DNA of 64,000 nt from Meghimatium bilineatum (Eukaryota > Mollusca > Gastropoda > Stylommatophora > Philomycidae), in NCBI GenBank assembly GCA_034231615.1, contig CM067304.1, positions 21,386,589-21,450,588 on the forward strand, given 5' to 3'. Of the stretch, positions 21,726-32,907 are shown piece after piece. The position numbers and the translations under genes are program-made. Under the pieces are notes generated by a model. The model had not been told where the DNA came from. It ran no database searches and worked only from the letters and a program-made list of their open reading frames with translations. Each line of letters starts with the position of its first letter. Positions within the stretch are counted from its first letter, which is position 1.

Positions 21726-21979
21726 AAATGAGAAAAACCAGTTAATATTGACGCTGTCCAGAGAATACTGAGTAAAAATTTATGGAAAAGACACTTTGAC
21801 TTGGAACAGACAACAGACTTCATCCTGACATCAGTATTGACAATCTAGCAAGACCATAAACCTGATCGCAAAAGAAGTTTCAATAATATAAGAAGGATCC
21901 TTACTTTTATAAACTTACATTGACTTTGATTATTTTCAAAATGTATGAATTTCTTGGCTTTTGTGATTTTCTAGGCAAT

Positions 21980-22112
21980 ATAAATACATTCAGTATTTTG
22001 CCATTGTTTTCTGAACAGTCCGGATGCACAATTGCCTGTGGCGGAGATCGAACTCGGTACCTTGGCCATCACAGACGTGCTCTGTACTACTTCGCCACAG
22101 AGCCTGACAAAG
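21980..22112 (-). mobile_element. tRNA-derived SINE
   Basis: On the - strand a tRNA-like head is readable: TGGCGAAGTAGTACAGAGC in the A-box position and GGTACCGAGTTCGATCTCCG as the B box. CACAGGCAATTGTGCATCCG follows. A diverged relative lies at 46955-47060. It lies just upstream of the transmembrane exon, and its edge is inside the 240-bp duplication. Confidence 0.75.
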
Positions 22113-22248
22113 GAAAAATCACCACAGCCAACAAATGCTGGGTTGATAGCTACATTCTGAATAGGATATGCTACCAAAAATTAATTTCTTGTTCAATTAC
22201 TGTATTTTGGTATTTGCTGTATTCTGGTATTTCTGTTAATCTTTGTAG

Positions 22249-22418
22249 CCAACGCTGTCAAAGAAGAGAAGGAACCAGCTGCAGATATGACCTCCATAAT
22301 AATCACGAGCGTTAGTCTGTTCATTGTACTCCTGATCATTATCATCATCAGTGGCGCTGTACTCTATTACAAAAACAAAAAACTGAAGATGACACAATAT
22401 AAACTGTATCACAGAAAT
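22249..22418 (+). CDS. FGFR: FGFR-type receptor kinase, exon 5 (transmembrane helix)
   Basis: Acceptor TAATCTTTGTAG, donor GTAAGT, phase 1 in, phase 0 out. It reads an acidic, membrane-proximal ANAVKEEKEPAADM, then a 25-residue hydrophobic helix (SIIITSVSLFIVLLIIIIIS and on to GAVLYY), then a basic stop-transfer and juxtamembrane start (KNKKLKMTQYKLYHRN). It is a single-pass type I membrane segment and places the Ig domains outside and the kinase inside. A truncated near-identical copy with a stop lies 1002 bp upstream. Confidence 0.95.
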
Positions 22419-22419
22419 G

Positions 22420-22890
22420 TAAGTTTTACAAAGTGCGGCACTGTAAGAACAAATGTACTTTTAAGAAAAAATTCTCTGTAAGAACAAATGTATTTTAAGA
22501 ACATATGCATTGTAAGAATAAATGTGCTATAAAAACAAATGTACTGGAAGAACAAATATAAAGAAGTATTTTAAATGTACTTTAAGAAAAAATGTACTGT
22601 AAGAATAAATATTACTAGAATAAATGTACTTTACAAATAAATGTTATTTAAGTATTTTAAATGTACTTTAAGAACAAATGTACATTAACTCTTAGTGGAC
22701 CAAGCGACAACCTATTTGTCATTTTTCCATATATATTCCTAATGTCCCTGGTCCACTAAGATTTAAGAACGAATGTGCTGTAAGAATAAATATACTGTAA
22801 GAACAAATGTACTATAATAACACATATACTGTTGATACAAATGTACCGTTGAAACAAATGTACTGTTGGAACAAATGTACTGTATTGTTG
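22420..22890. repeat. Degenerate ~17-bp repeat (GTAAGAACAAATGTACT)
   Basis: More than a dozen diverged copies of GTAAGAACAAATGTACT beginning at the exon 5 donor. The array contains a 74-bp TTAA-flanked MITE. Confidence 0.8.
22689..22762. mobile_element. 74-bp MITE with TTAA target duplication
   Basis: Inverted termini CTCTTAGTGGACCA (left) and, read in reverse, ATCTTAGTGGACCA (right) bound a 74-bp unit flanked by TTAA at 22685-22688 and 22763-22766. TTAA duplication is the hallmark of piggyBac-type transposition. The termini do not begin with the usual CCC, so family assignment is tentative. Confidence 0.7.
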
Positions 22891-22914
22891 CTTTACAATG
22901 AACAAGTAGTGGAA

Positions 22915-22975
22915 TGTACTTCTGAAATTGTTCTCAAGCTCCTGCAAATTAGCAGGATGTAGTCCGGAATGTGTC
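22915..22975 (-). mobile_element. SINE1 3'-end fragment
   Basis: TTGTTCTCAAGCTCCTGCAA and TTAGCAGGATGTAGTCCGGA in reverse orientation. Confidence 0.7.
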
Positions 22976-23391
22976 GACATGCTTTTGCTCAAATTCAAAA
23001 GAGACTCTTAGTGGTTATTCTAGAGTTTCTGTTTGTTTGCATACTCCAAAAGTACAAACAATAGAGCTCTTGTATCCATTTTTGGAATTAGTTTTTTCCC
23101 CCTTTTTTTATGTATTATATCCAGAAGAATCTAACTTTCAGAAGTGTATAATACTTTGAAAAAAAGTTTTCTACACAGTGTAAAAACTTATACAGATAAA
23201 GTGATGTGGGACTTTCACAAGAGGAAGGCCTCACTGTACATGCAGGTCATTTACTGGGAGTTTGACATTGCATTGTGGTTGATCTAGTGGGTCACTGGTG
23301 ATACTTAAGACTTTTCACATCACAGTTATTTTAGACAAAAAATTATAGAAAAAATCTTAAAATATTCATCCATCTTGTCTTCTCATTTCAG

Positions 23392-23528
23392 GTCCCATAC
23401 ACAGAACCGCTTGTCAAACCCCGAAGATACTCATCAAGGTCGTCCACTAGCAGTTATCCATCTACAGGTTCAGGGTCTTCTAGATTCAGTGTCCCTACTG
23501 ATGACACTTTTGAGTTTCCTCGAAACAG
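23392..23528 (+). CDS. FGFR: FGFR-type receptor kinase, exon 6 (juxtamembrane)
   Basis: Acceptor TTCTCATTTCAG, donor GTATTT, phase 0 in, phase 2 out. It reads VPYTEPLVKPRRYSSRSSTS with a Ser-rich stretch, then PTDDTFEFPRNR. The last block matches the E(F/L)P-R-(D/N)-(K/R) run-in to the kinase domain that is constant in FGFRs. In family members this region docks the FRS2 adaptor; whether that holds here cannot be seen. Confidence 0.92.
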
Positions 23529-23589
23529 GTATTTTGAAATTCTAAGAAAGCTGCTGTGTTATAAAAATTGTATGCCACATGCAAGAACA

Positions 23590-24030
23590 AATTTTATTGG
23601 CTCATAGAACAAATAAAAGTGATATTGCATACTATGAATGTGAGACTATGATAAAAGCAGAATTTGAGAAAAAGTGGAAGCAGATGTACCCAATTACAAA
23701 GCTAAATGACCCCTACCACCAATGTCATACCAATAACAAACCATTGCCTTCAGACTATGAAGTGGCCACACCAGACTGAAAAATCACATCTTCAGCAAGC
23801 TAAAAATTGGGGAGACAGACCTGTGCAGCTGTGGACTGAGTCCAGAGACCACAGCCACATTCTTCATGCATGTTAACTCTATCAAGAATAGGAGATAGCG
23901 TGACCTACTGAGATGAACTACTTCAAGACCTGAGGGGTTCCATGGATGAACTGAAGCAAATTACATAGTTCACTGAAGCTATTGGTGATGTTACCTGATA
24001 ACTGATTGAAGAAAGATGAAGACCATTGGC
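23590..24030 (+). mobile_element. LINE fragment, post-RNase H C-terminus
   Basis: A + strand frame with EFEKKWKQMYPITKLNDPYHQ. Shifted frames follow with LKIGETDLCSCG-like and PETTATFFMH-like blocks near 23800-23860, and a final WIDELKQIT-type end. Related to the I-like LINE at 30106. Confidence 0.65.
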
Positions 24031-24204
24031 CTATCAGACAGACAATTACGCAACAGAAAACTTTCAGTAGATGATATAGTGAGGTTTTCCTCTTATGGAA
24101 ACTATTTCATCTGTACAGTGTTTCCCTTTGTCATGCAACATTCAGAGAACCAAGCATTACAACACCACTCTGTAAGAATCAGATGAGTTCAACCTCTGCT
24201 AATG

Positions 24205-24305
24205 TCTGTTTGGTGTCCCAGCTGTCTGTGTGGTGTCCCAGCTGTCTGTGTGGTGTCCCAGCTGTCTGTGTGGTGTCCCAGCTGTCTGTGTGGTATCCCA
24301 GCTGT
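24205..24305. repeat. 20-bp minisatellite, five copies
   Basis: Unit GGTGTCCCAGCTGTCTGTGT, almost perfect. It keeps frames open on both strands by chance. Confidence 0.95.
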
Positions 24306-24536
24306 GAACAGGTTGCATATGGAGTATAATGAGGGTCAACACTGTGACAGATGTGACATTTCTTTGGAAGAACTCAGAATCTGGATAAATGTTTGCCCTA
24401 CATGTTTGGAGACCCTCCTTGGATGATGAGAAATACATACCTCATCCATCCACATAATTTTATTCTACTACACTGAATGCTACCAAGAATGTGCATGTGT
24501 GCACTGTCATAAATCATATTTTCTCTTTTATTATAG

Positions 24537-24655
24537 GCTGACAATTCAGGAAACAATTGGAGAAGGAGCATTTGGCATTGTGAAGAAAGCTGTTGTCTAT
24601 GGCATCGGCAAAGTTCAGACAAAAGCCAGTGTGGTAGCTGTGAAGACATTGAAAG
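24537..24655 (+). CDS. FGFR: FGFR-type receptor kinase, exon 7 (kinase N-lobe, ATP loop)
   Basis: Acceptor CTTTTATTATAG, donor GTTAGA, phase 2 in, phase 1 out. It reads RLTIQETIGEGAFGIVKKAV: a full glycine-rich ATP loop GEGAFG with the following Val. It goes on to SVVAVKTLK, in which the Lys of VAVK is the catalytic lysine of the N-lobe. All key residues are present, so this part of the kinase looks active. Confidence 0.95.
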
Positions 24656-24749
24656 GTTAGATTGTTATTGTTTCAATCCCCAGGAATTGCTAGAAATTAA
24701 CTCTTACTTCCTATGTGCAATGTGGTGGTTTCTCCGGAGCTTTATTTCA

Positions 24750-25500
24750 TACCCATCATCATCATTATCATCATCATCAAGTGCAGTCTTCGCAACGAAG
24801 GTTGGCTGCAACAGACCTCTGACATCCCGTCTCTTGTTTTAGTGGTACACTCTGTTAGACTGTAACCTCTCCATCTCATGATGTTACTCTCCCACTTGTA
24901 TCTCTGTCTACCTCTTTATCGCTTCCCTTTGACTTTGCCCTCAAGTAAGGTCTTTAACAAGGTGTTTTAATGTGTCCAAAATATTTTATATGCCTAATCT
25001 TTATTTCCTTTAATAATTCTGTCTTCATATTGAATGTTGTTAGAACCTCTTTGTTTTCTTTTCTTTCCATGATGTTCTCCCTATTCTTCTATATATCCAC
25101 ATCTCAAAGACATCAATTTTGTCTTCTAATTGTTTATTTAGTGTCTATGTTTCTGACCCATACATTAATATAGAATAGATTTAGCATGTTATAATTCTCA
25201 TTTTTAACTTGTTTGTAATTTGTTTAGATGTTAATATTTTCCTCATGTCATTGAAGGTACTTTTAGTCATTCCTATTCTTCTTTTAACTTCTGTTTCACA
25301 TCTGTCATCGATTGTGTTCAAGATATTGATAGTGTTCAACAAATTGTTGTAGTTTCCATTATCTTTGTATTTAGCACCTGCTCTTCTGTGACTTTCTGAT
25401 CATCATGGTTTTTGTTTTTTGGATAGTTATATCCAATTCATATTCTTTACTTGATTTATTGACTTGATCTATATCTTTGTAGTTCATGTTAACATTTTAT
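24750..25500 (-). mobile_element. LINE family A fragment
   Basis: Begins with (ATC)n at the 3' end and reads, on the - strand, the family A C-terminal order: GCNQPSLRR-like, RGRQRYKWES-like, KYFGHIK-like, then upstream RT linker. Frames broken. Confidence 0.8.
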
Positions 25501-25689
25501 ATCCAAAAGATTCCTACTCTCAGTGATGTAAGAAGAATGCTTTGAGAAGAATTTTCCTACCAAGAGGGGCTAAATTCTATGAGTTTTGTGGCTTTGCTAC
25601 CTTTCTGCAACATGCAGAGTTGGTCATGAGCTTCAACTCCCCTGTCAACATTCTTTCCTGTTTGAGCGTTCATAGAAACCCAGCTCCAG

Positions 25690-26007
25690 GCATGGTTAGA
25701 TGAGTGTGACAACCATCTATACATTCCCCACCACACAAGAAGCTCTCCAATTATGCAGGGATAGCATGTTTGCTTATTCTGGACTTTCCCATGAAATTGT
25801 CACATCTTGCAGTGAGTTATTTTTTTCACATCCTATGTACTACCTATGTAGGCAAATAAAGGCCTTGTCTAACAACATCAAGGAATGGATAGGACAACAT
25901 TTTTTCTCACTCATCCTTGAAGATACAGATCGCTGGAGATACAGATGTGTGCTGAAGCATCCAATGTGGTACCTCTATGACCATGACGGGTTACAGATAT
26001 AGATTGA
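25690..26007 (+). mobile_element. LINE 3' fragment
   Basis: The end (25848-26005) reads NNIKEWIGQHFFSLILEDTD followed by RWRYRCVLKHPMWYLYDHDG, the same tail as the LINE piece at 1379-1985, including the GACGGGTTACAG-like 3' end. Confidence 0.7.
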
Positions 26008-26009
26008 TA

Positions 26010-26861
26010 CAAGGGGTGGTAGAAAAGTTTTGCACTTTAGTGTGAAAGAATCAAGACACTTACCTGAAATTTGGTGTGAACTTTTGTCATTCTCTATTCA
26101 TCTCTCAAGGTGATACACTTCTAACATCTTCTTTACCTTCCTAATGCCTTGATTGTGGAACACCTACTCCTGGGCCTGAAATCTGCTTCTTCACTTCAGT
26201 AATCAAGTATTAGATGTCAGAATATAAGGCCCATGAAGCATATTCTTCTTGTTTTGAAACAGGAAGATGTCACTTGGTGCTAAGTCATTTGGGTAAGGTG
26301 GATGGGGCATGATTTCATATCTGGACTAGACAAATGAAGATGTATGAGCCATGATTGGCATGAGAAGACGGGGAACCCACCTGGCAGGCATTTTTGACAT
26401 GTGAAGTTGCTCATGAAAAATCTTAAACATGGACTCATGACTAAATACCAATTCAGCCATGATTTCCATGACTGCAATTCACCTGTCTGAGAGGACTAGG
26501 GCCTCCACTCTTGTATCTTGCTTGCATCATCTGTAATGGACGACCTGCCTCTCCTTGGTTCATCTTGAGTTCTGTTTGAGAGTGATTTTTTCATCGTTTC
26601 ACAGTGTCATATTAAGGACAGACATCCTTATAAATCACAAATATCTCATCATGAAATTGTTTTGCAGATTTATCCATCAAGTGCAGAAATGTGGTTATGC
26701 AATGAGAGTCTATTTTTTCCATGACACGGCTTCATACACAACTGAACTATTTCGCATCAATTTCTTTTTCACATGCCATATCTCATGAGCCATGTCTTAA
26801 CGAATCCTTCATGTCTTTAAGATTTCTTAGTAAGTGCAGAACTTTTTTTGACCACCCCTCA
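26010..26861 (-). mobile_element. Mariner-like element, near full length, decayed
   Basis: Imperfect inverted termini AAGGGGTGGTAGAAAAG and AGTTTTGCACTT (left), with the right end the reverse complement of GAGGGGTGGTCAAAAAAAG and AGTTCTGCACTT. They are flanked by TA (26008-26009 and 26862-26863). The interior, on the - strand, has transposase blocks: ESMFKIFHEQLHMSKM and ARWVPRLL in the helix-turn-helix region, and PHPPYPNDLAPSDIFLF in the catalytic region. Multiple stops; at 852 bp it is shorter than a complete mariner (~1.3 kb), so it has an internal deletion. Confidence 0.9.
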
Positions 26862-26874
26862 TAGATGTACTACC

Positions 26875-27062
26875 ATGGTTTGATGATGAAGTTGGCTGTC
26901 CCATCCATAGGTCAAAGTGACCAACTATCCATGCTAGAGTTTGATGTGTCAGGTCAAAAGGCTCAAATATTACAGGCAAGCTATAAATCATAACATATTA
27001 TGCTCTATGGACCACATCCTGCTAATCAGCAGGAGTTTGAGATTGGTTACAGAAGAGAAGAC
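26875..27062 (+). mobile_element. SINE1 fragment
   Basis: GAAGTTGGCTGTCCCATCC, GGTCAAAGTGACCAACTATC, CATCCTGCTAATCAGCAGGA and GTTTGAGATTGGTTACAGAA; it starts immediately after the mariner-like element. Confidence 0.75.
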
Positions 27063-27579
27063 TAAGATATAGAATTTACTTGTCTCATTGGGCCTAAAGA
27101 GGAGAAAGCAAGCAGTAGGGGGGGAGAAGGGGTAATATGGTATTGATGATGATGTTCCTCCTTCGCAAGCAAAGTTGAGCATGGCATGAAAATAATTTTT
27201 CTTTAAATGTGAACATGAAGAAACAAACGAAACATTGGGGAATTGTCTAATTTAATTTGGGTTTGCGAGTTCATTGATGCCTGAGGAGACTAATTCGTGC
27301 CAGGAAAGATCTATTGCAGTGTGTGCAGTAGTATAGAGGGGGGGGGCCTGAGTAAGAGCATTTTCAGATCTCTCCTTCCATTTCTGTGTTTTGTAGATAT
27401 AGTATTAAAAACATGACTATTAGTACTAAGAATGTTTCCTAAAGGTAGGTAAAACCACTCCCTTGATTCGCGAAAGGTCATCACATTTTTCATTGAAAAA
27501 GAGAGGAATTACACATGAGAATATGTGAATGATCTGTTTGTTTTTTTGATGGTAGAACCACCCTCCTAAATTTTTTTCT

Positions 27580-27815
27580 ACCGTCCGGTGAGCAAAGAAT
27601 AGCGGCACTTTCCTGCCATGCTTGTTGTAAAAGGCAACTGAATTTGTGTGGTGTTGGCTGTCTAATCCCATGTAGAATAAAAGTGATCTATAAGCCATGC
27701 TGAAGTCAGATGTGTCAGGTCAAAAGGCACAGATATTGCAGTTGATCTGTAAACCAAGACACATTGTTTTACAGACTACTTCCTGCTAATCAGTTGAATT
27801 TTTAGAATGTAGAAG
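27580..27815 (+). mobile_element. SINE1 copy
   Basis: GAGCAAAGAATAGCGGCACT, GTTGGCTGTCTAATCCCATG, GAAGTCAGATGTGTCAGGTC, a diverged end with GTAGAAGAAGTAG. Confidence 0.8.
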
Positions 27816-27928
27816 AAGTAGCAGAATTTATAGATTTTTGTTTGTCCTTCATGAACTTTTTCACTCTTAATTTTTTTGTTTCAATTAACTTACATAATTA
27901 ATAGTAATGTTTGCAAATTAATTCACAG

Positions 27929-28048
27929 ATGGAGCAAGCCGGGATGAGAAGTGTGAATTCATTAAAGAGGTGGAAGTTATGAAGTCTGTCAAGAAACTAG
28001 GCCACAACATCAACATTGTCAACTTTCTTGGATGTTGTACTATTAATG
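27929..28048 (+). CDS. FGFR: FGFR-type receptor kinase, exon 8 (alpha-C helix)
   Basis: Acceptor TTAATTCACAG, donor GTAAGT, phase 1 in and out. It reads KCEFIKEVEVMKSVKKLGHN then INIVNFLGCCT. The Glu of the EVEVM helix is the expected salt-bridge partner of the catalytic lysine in exon 7. GHNINIVNFLGCCT matches the GxHxNIINLLGACT strand of FGFR kinases. Confidence 0.95.
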
Positions 28049-30039
28049 GTAAGTTTCTGATTTTTGTAATTACAATTTCTACAATTAAATTTCTAAGTTT
28101 TTGAAAAATCTAAGAATGAGAATGTGTTTGTTTTGATTTTCAAGAATTGTGAGCGATGTATCTTGTTTTCTAAGTACAGTCAGGTGTTTCTCCCAAAGCT
28201 TTCTGTCATATCCAGAAGACTTCTACTCTCAATGACATTCAATGCTTCAATATAAAGTATACTTTGTTTAATTTGACATCTGAAGTAATTGTGTGCTTTG
28301 TTTTTCAACTTTTACAGTTACGCCTTAGTTGGACTATTTTGCACCTTTTGATCCAGTGCTTTTTTTAATTGTCTTAATTTGAGTCAGGATGTGTTTCCAT
28401 AACCCATCCAAGGATAGTCCACAGTGCAGTTGAGGTTTAAGTTTTGAGTGTTCCTTCCCCTAGACAGATGTCCACCAGGGTTAACGAACACCATCTGTCA
28501 GGATTTTGAAGTTTAGAGTTCCCTCTTCTAGGATAATTTTTATCGAGGATTTATTATCCTTCCCTGGTGATCTGGTTTTGTACTCTTGAGGTACTATCCA
28601 CTCAGTGGAAGTGGTTTTGTACTCTTGAGGCACTATCCACTCTGAGGGAGTGGTTTAGGGTTTTATTCCTCCATCATTCTGCTATCCACTTTCCCCCATT
28701 ACCCAACTCCCCGAAGTATGTTCCTGGTATGAGGACAGTAACCCCATATCAGCAACATGAGCTTATAGTGGCTCATACTCTCTAGGTGTTGCCCATCACA
28801 TTCTACACATTTGGTATTTAGTGGAGTAGTCTATATGCAACCACGCTCTGGCCAGCAACTCCGATTTAGTCCATAACTCTTTCATGTCCAGAAAAACATT
28901 ATAGCTTATATTGCAGTTAACTTTTATTATATCTGAAGGCTGCTCCACTGTCTCTCTGCTGTGGACAAACCTAGTGGAGGTCGATAGCCCCATGGACGCT
29001 TCCTTCTTAAATGTGTTATGTATAACTGATTCTGGCCGGAATATTTTTAGCGTTTAAACGTAATTGAATTTTGTTCGATTTTTGTGTGTGCACATGCATC
29101 ACGGAAACAAGAAATAGTACTTATAAATATATTTACATTATAATGTAATATATATATTTTGAAACAGAAATGGACAGAGAATGTGATTATCACAAGATCA
29201 TTTTGAAAAAAAAAATGTGGTTAATATATAAAAATTATTTTAGACAGAAAAGAAAATATGTAAATGACACATAAATATTATTTTAGATATGATATTTGAC
29301 CATACCGCATTTTTGAATCAATAAATTCCACTCAAACTGTATCATTTCTGTTAGATAATCCAATTACGAACACAATAATGTATAATATATATGCATAGTG
29401 CGTCAAAAATTTATTATTTAGAAAGAATTTCGACATCTATAAAAAACAGTAGACTTAACTTTACACGAAACTCAAATGAAAAATTTATTTTACAAAATGG
29501 CGTAAATTTGCAAACACGATGCTAGAAGCATTTGCCAGGTTGGATTTCATAATAAATGAGACCAAAGTAAATAAAATAGTTATTATTTTGCGAAAATAAG
29601 TAAATTGGAAAAAATATATAAAAAATATAAGGAAAAATGACGTCACATTAACATTATCAAAACTTATCAATAACTTAACAAAATTGATATCAATACACAT
29701 AAAAATCATGCAAGAAGTAATGTGTACATATTACACTTTCGATTGGAAGCATTCTTATGTTGATATAAATCCCCCCCAAAAAAACATGAATGTCATTGGA
29801 GTATGACTTATAGGAGTCTTTTCGGCCAGAAGACATTAGGTTTACTGACTTGTATAAGTCTCCCCCATTGGAATGAGATAAGGTACATTCTATAATTTTA
29901 AATGTAGACATTCAGCTACGTGAAAGCTTACAACTATTTGGTGATATCAATGTTGACTACATGTTACTATACATCCTATATGACTGCATGAGTTCAATAC
30001 AGAGATTGTCTATATGACTGCTTGACTTCAATACAGATT
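28049..30039. other. Intron sequence, no gene seen
   Basis: AT-rich. 28567-28650 holds a 33-bp tandem pair (TGGTTTTGTACTCTTGAGG). 29040-29700 is strongly AT-rich. No family resemblance in the short frames. Confidence 0.5.
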
Positions 30040-30105
30040 GAAGATTGATGGGTAGAGATAGAGATTGACAAATTGATGGGTAGAGATAGAGATTGACAGA
30101 ATGAT
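30040..30105. repeat. GATTGATGGGTAGAGA minisatellite, left part
   Basis: Units of GATTGACAGATTGATGGGTA and GAGATAGA-type sequence, interrupted by the LINE that begins at about 30106 and continuing after it at 32285. Confidence 0.8.
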
Positions 30106-30486
30106 CAGAAGGGATGATACACTTACATTTTGCCAAGAGAAGAACATCCTACATATCTTGGAATCACGCTTGATGGCAGCTAACCGTCAAGAAGTGTGTA
30201 GAAAATATCAAAAATAAAGCACTTAAACGGTTACAACTACTGAAAAGACTCACTGGCACATCTTGGGGATCAGACAAGGATACACTTAGAGGACTATATC
30301 TTGGTTACATACATTCTGCTTTAGAATACAACAGTGCACTCCTCACAACATGTTCCAAGACAAATGTAGAATCTCTAGACAGAGTGCAGAACAATGCCCT
30401 ATGCCTTATTAGTGGGGCAATGATATCTACACCAATGGCTGCAAGTGAAATCATACAATTGTAGAACCCCTTGAGATTCGGAGAGA

Positions 30487-30790
30487 TATGACTGCAATAA
30501 AAGTAAAGTAACCCATAGCATTTATTAATGCCGTAGGGGTGTGAGATGTTAGCGATCTCACATTTCACAGGCTCTGCAAATGAGGGCGGTAGCCATCTCC
30601 TCTCCCTCGCAGTCTTTACTTCCCGGATTAATCCGGTACCCATTTTTAGGCTAGGTCGACCTGGGAGCCATTGCGATCTGAAAACATTTCTGCCTCAACT
30701 GGGGAATGAACCCAGGACCACTTATATGGGAATCCAGTGCGCTAACCACTGCGCTAACGCGGCTCTTGCTAACATGGCTGAAATGGAGGC
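30487..30790 (-). mobile_element. tRNA-derived SINE inside the LINE
   Basis: On the - strand: GTTAGCGCAGTGGTTAGCGC as A-box region and GGTCCTGGGTTCATTCCCCA as B box. A body with GGCTCCCAGGTCGACC and TTAATCCGGGAAGTAAAGAC follows. It interrupts the reading frame of the LINE at about 30487. Confidence 0.8.
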
Positions 30791-31163
30791 TTATGAAAGA
30801 AGCAAAAGAATGAACAAAGACCATCCAAATAAACAACTTTTATAAAATTGGCAACAAACCACAGATTAAATCAAAAGTCAGTCCTCAGCCATGTCAATGA
30901 AATAACAGACAGCTATCACCCCCCAGATGAGACAAGAACTGCAAAGAGTAGAAAAATATTTACCACCACACACAGGTTTTAAATTGTTATAAATCAAGAC
31001 ACAATTAAGAGATAATGCAATGAAAAGTTCCAACCCAGCAAGTCTTATGAAAGCAACACAGAAAGCAATAGACACCTACCCAGAACAATGGATTCATGTC
31101 TATACTGAAGGGTCTACTTTCAAAGCCTCCATCAAAGCCGGTTATGGTGTCTATATAGAATAT

Positions 31164-31440
31164 TTCGCCCATGTGTTGTCAGGGCCCGAGAGAGAAGCAA
31201 AGAATAGCAACACTTATTACCTTCCATGCATGTCATAAGATGCAACTACAAAGGTTATGGAATGGAGTTGGCTGTCCCATCCCATATACGGTCAGTGACC
31301 CAAAGCCATGCTGAAGTCGGATGTGTCAGGCTGAAAGGCACATATATCGCAGCAATGATGTAAGCCATCCATGAGACAATGCATTTCGTTCTCCGGACTT
31401 CGATCTGCAGAAGTTTGAGAATGAACGCAGAAGAAGAAGA
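31164..31440 (+). mobile_element. SINE1, complete, with target-site duplication
   Basis: TATAGAATAT flanks both ends (31154-31163 and 31441-31450), fixing the family length at 277 bp. It starts TTCGCCCATGTGTTGTCAGG and ends GCAGAAGAAGAAGA. It disrupts the RNase H frame of the host LINE, so SINE1 was active after that LINE inserted. Confidence 0.95.
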
Positions 31441-32284
31441 TATAGAATATCCAGACAAAACATCTTATCAGTTGTTTGATGCCTGTGGGGAGATTTGTTC
31501 TAACTATGAAGCAGAAAATAAACAGCACTAGAAGTTGCCTTGTACCACCTGAAGATCATATTTGATGCCTTTCCATCAAAAGTCCAAAACATTGTGATTT
31601 TTACAGACTCTATGTCCACTCTTCAAGCACTAGAATGTGATGGACATTGTAAGCCTGAGCTAGCTGAAATATATGACCATGTCAACCACCTGCTTACATC
31701 TTATGAAGTCAGCATTGTTATGCAGTGGATTCCTGGCCACTCAAACACACCAGGCAATGACAAGGCAGACATACTAGCAAAGAAGGGAGTACAACAAGAA
31801 CAACCATATACACAAACAACCATGTACATAATTAAAATGATGTTGAAATCTGTGAACAAAGAAAATTGAACAGATGGGCCATGGGAAACACTGGGAGGGA
31901 AATCTATAAATATATGACCAACCCAAATCCTAAAGACAACATTAACCTCCTGGGAAGGAAAGACCAGAGTATCATCTTCCGACTGCGTACACAACTTGTA
32001 CAGCTTAACAATCACCTGAACAGAACACAACCACAATAAGCTCCAGGGTGCTGGCTGTGCACACATCCCTATGAAACTGTTGACCACTACCTTTTTGAAT
32101 GTCCAGCACTGGATGACATCAGGAAAATGCTTTTCCCTCCAGGGCCAGATAAATGGAACACCTTATATGGAACAAAACAACAGCTCACAAACACATAAAT
32201 ATATAACCACAAAATGGCTGTGGGTCAAGGGGCATGAGCCCATTGACTGCTGGATCAGCAACCAACCAACAATCAGTATAAATA

Positions 32285-32550
32285 GAGATTGAAAGATTGA
32301 TGGGTAGAGACAGAGATTGACAGATTAATTTTTTAGAGATAGAGACTGACAGATTGATGGATAGAGACAGAGATTGATTGGTAGAGATAGTTTGATAGAT
32401 TTATGGGTAGAGACAGAGATTGATGGGTAGAGATAGAGATTGACAGATTGATGGGCAGAGACAGAGATTGAGGGGTAGAGACAGAGATTGATGGATAGAG
32501 ATTGACAGATTGATGGGTAGAGACAAAGATTGACAGATATTATTCTATCA
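32285..32550. repeat. GATTGATGGGTAGAGA minisatellite, right part
   Basis: About ten irregular units combining AGAGACAGAGATTGA, CAGATTGATGGGT and AGAGATAG. It ends about 20 bp before the acceptor of exon 9. Confidence 0.9.
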
Positions 32551-32570
32551 TATATTCCCTCTTTCTACAG

Positions 32571-32803
32571 GTCCTCTCTATGTTATCGTTGAGTACTGCA
32601 AAAAGGGAAATCTTCGAGATTACCTTCTCTCTTTCCGAACTCAGCCCAACAGACTATCTGGATGGAGTGAGGATGCAGAGATTTACATGCAGGGAATGGA
32701 GGGAGAAGAAGCTGTCCACTGTAAAAACATGCTGTCACAGAAAGTTCTTCTGTCGTTCAGTCATCAAATCGCTCGAGGGATGGAGTTTTTATCATTAAAC
32801 AAG
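32571..32803 (+). CDS. FGFR: FGFR-type receptor kinase, exon 9 (hinge and kinase insert)
   Basis: Acceptor CTCTTTCTACAG, donor GTTAGT, phase 1 in, phase 0 out. It reads GPLYVIVEYCKKGNLRDYLL: the hinge plus the NLRDYL helix typical of FGFR and VEGFR-class kinases. The kinase insert follows (SGWSEDAEIYMQGMEGEEAV), then LLSFSHQIARGMEFLSLNK, the helix before the catalytic loop. The insert is a little longer and more acidic than in vertebrate FGFRs. The correct frame is not the longest open frame of the region; it was chosen by splice phase and homology. Confidence 0.94.
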
Positions 32804-32907
32804 GTTAGTCCTTCTTTGGTTATTAGTTAAATGTACTAAACTGCCACTCCAAAATCAATGAAGAATCGATTGCATGCATTGTTGTTTTTAATTAAGTTGT
32901 TTCATTC

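Larger units (their letters stand above)
30106..32284 (+). mobile_element. I-like LINE fragment with RNase H, carrying two SINEs
   Basis: From 30140 decayed frames give a YLGITLDGS block, then TNVESLDRVQNNALCLISGA. After a tRNA-SINE insertion, MKSSNPASLMKATQKAIDTY and WIHVYTEGSTFKASIKAGYG open the RNase H domain. After a SINE1 the domain goes on with IVIFTDSMSTLQALE, VSIVMQWIPGHSNTPGNDKA and a CTHPYETVDHYLFECPALDD knuckle near 32060-32110. The RNase H acidic residues (D-G-S as EGS, D in FTDS, D in GNDKAD) are mostly kept. 5'-truncated. Confidence 0.88.

Noticed and set aside
21980-22112. Functional tRNA genes (also at 30700 and 39590)
   Set aside because: A- and B-box-like sequences exist but no full cloverleaf; they are heads of tRNA-derived SINEs.
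32580-32798. 72-codon frame starting with an ATG inside exon 9
   Set aside because: Wrong frame. The splice-compatible frame gives the kinase hinge and insert and is open throughout.
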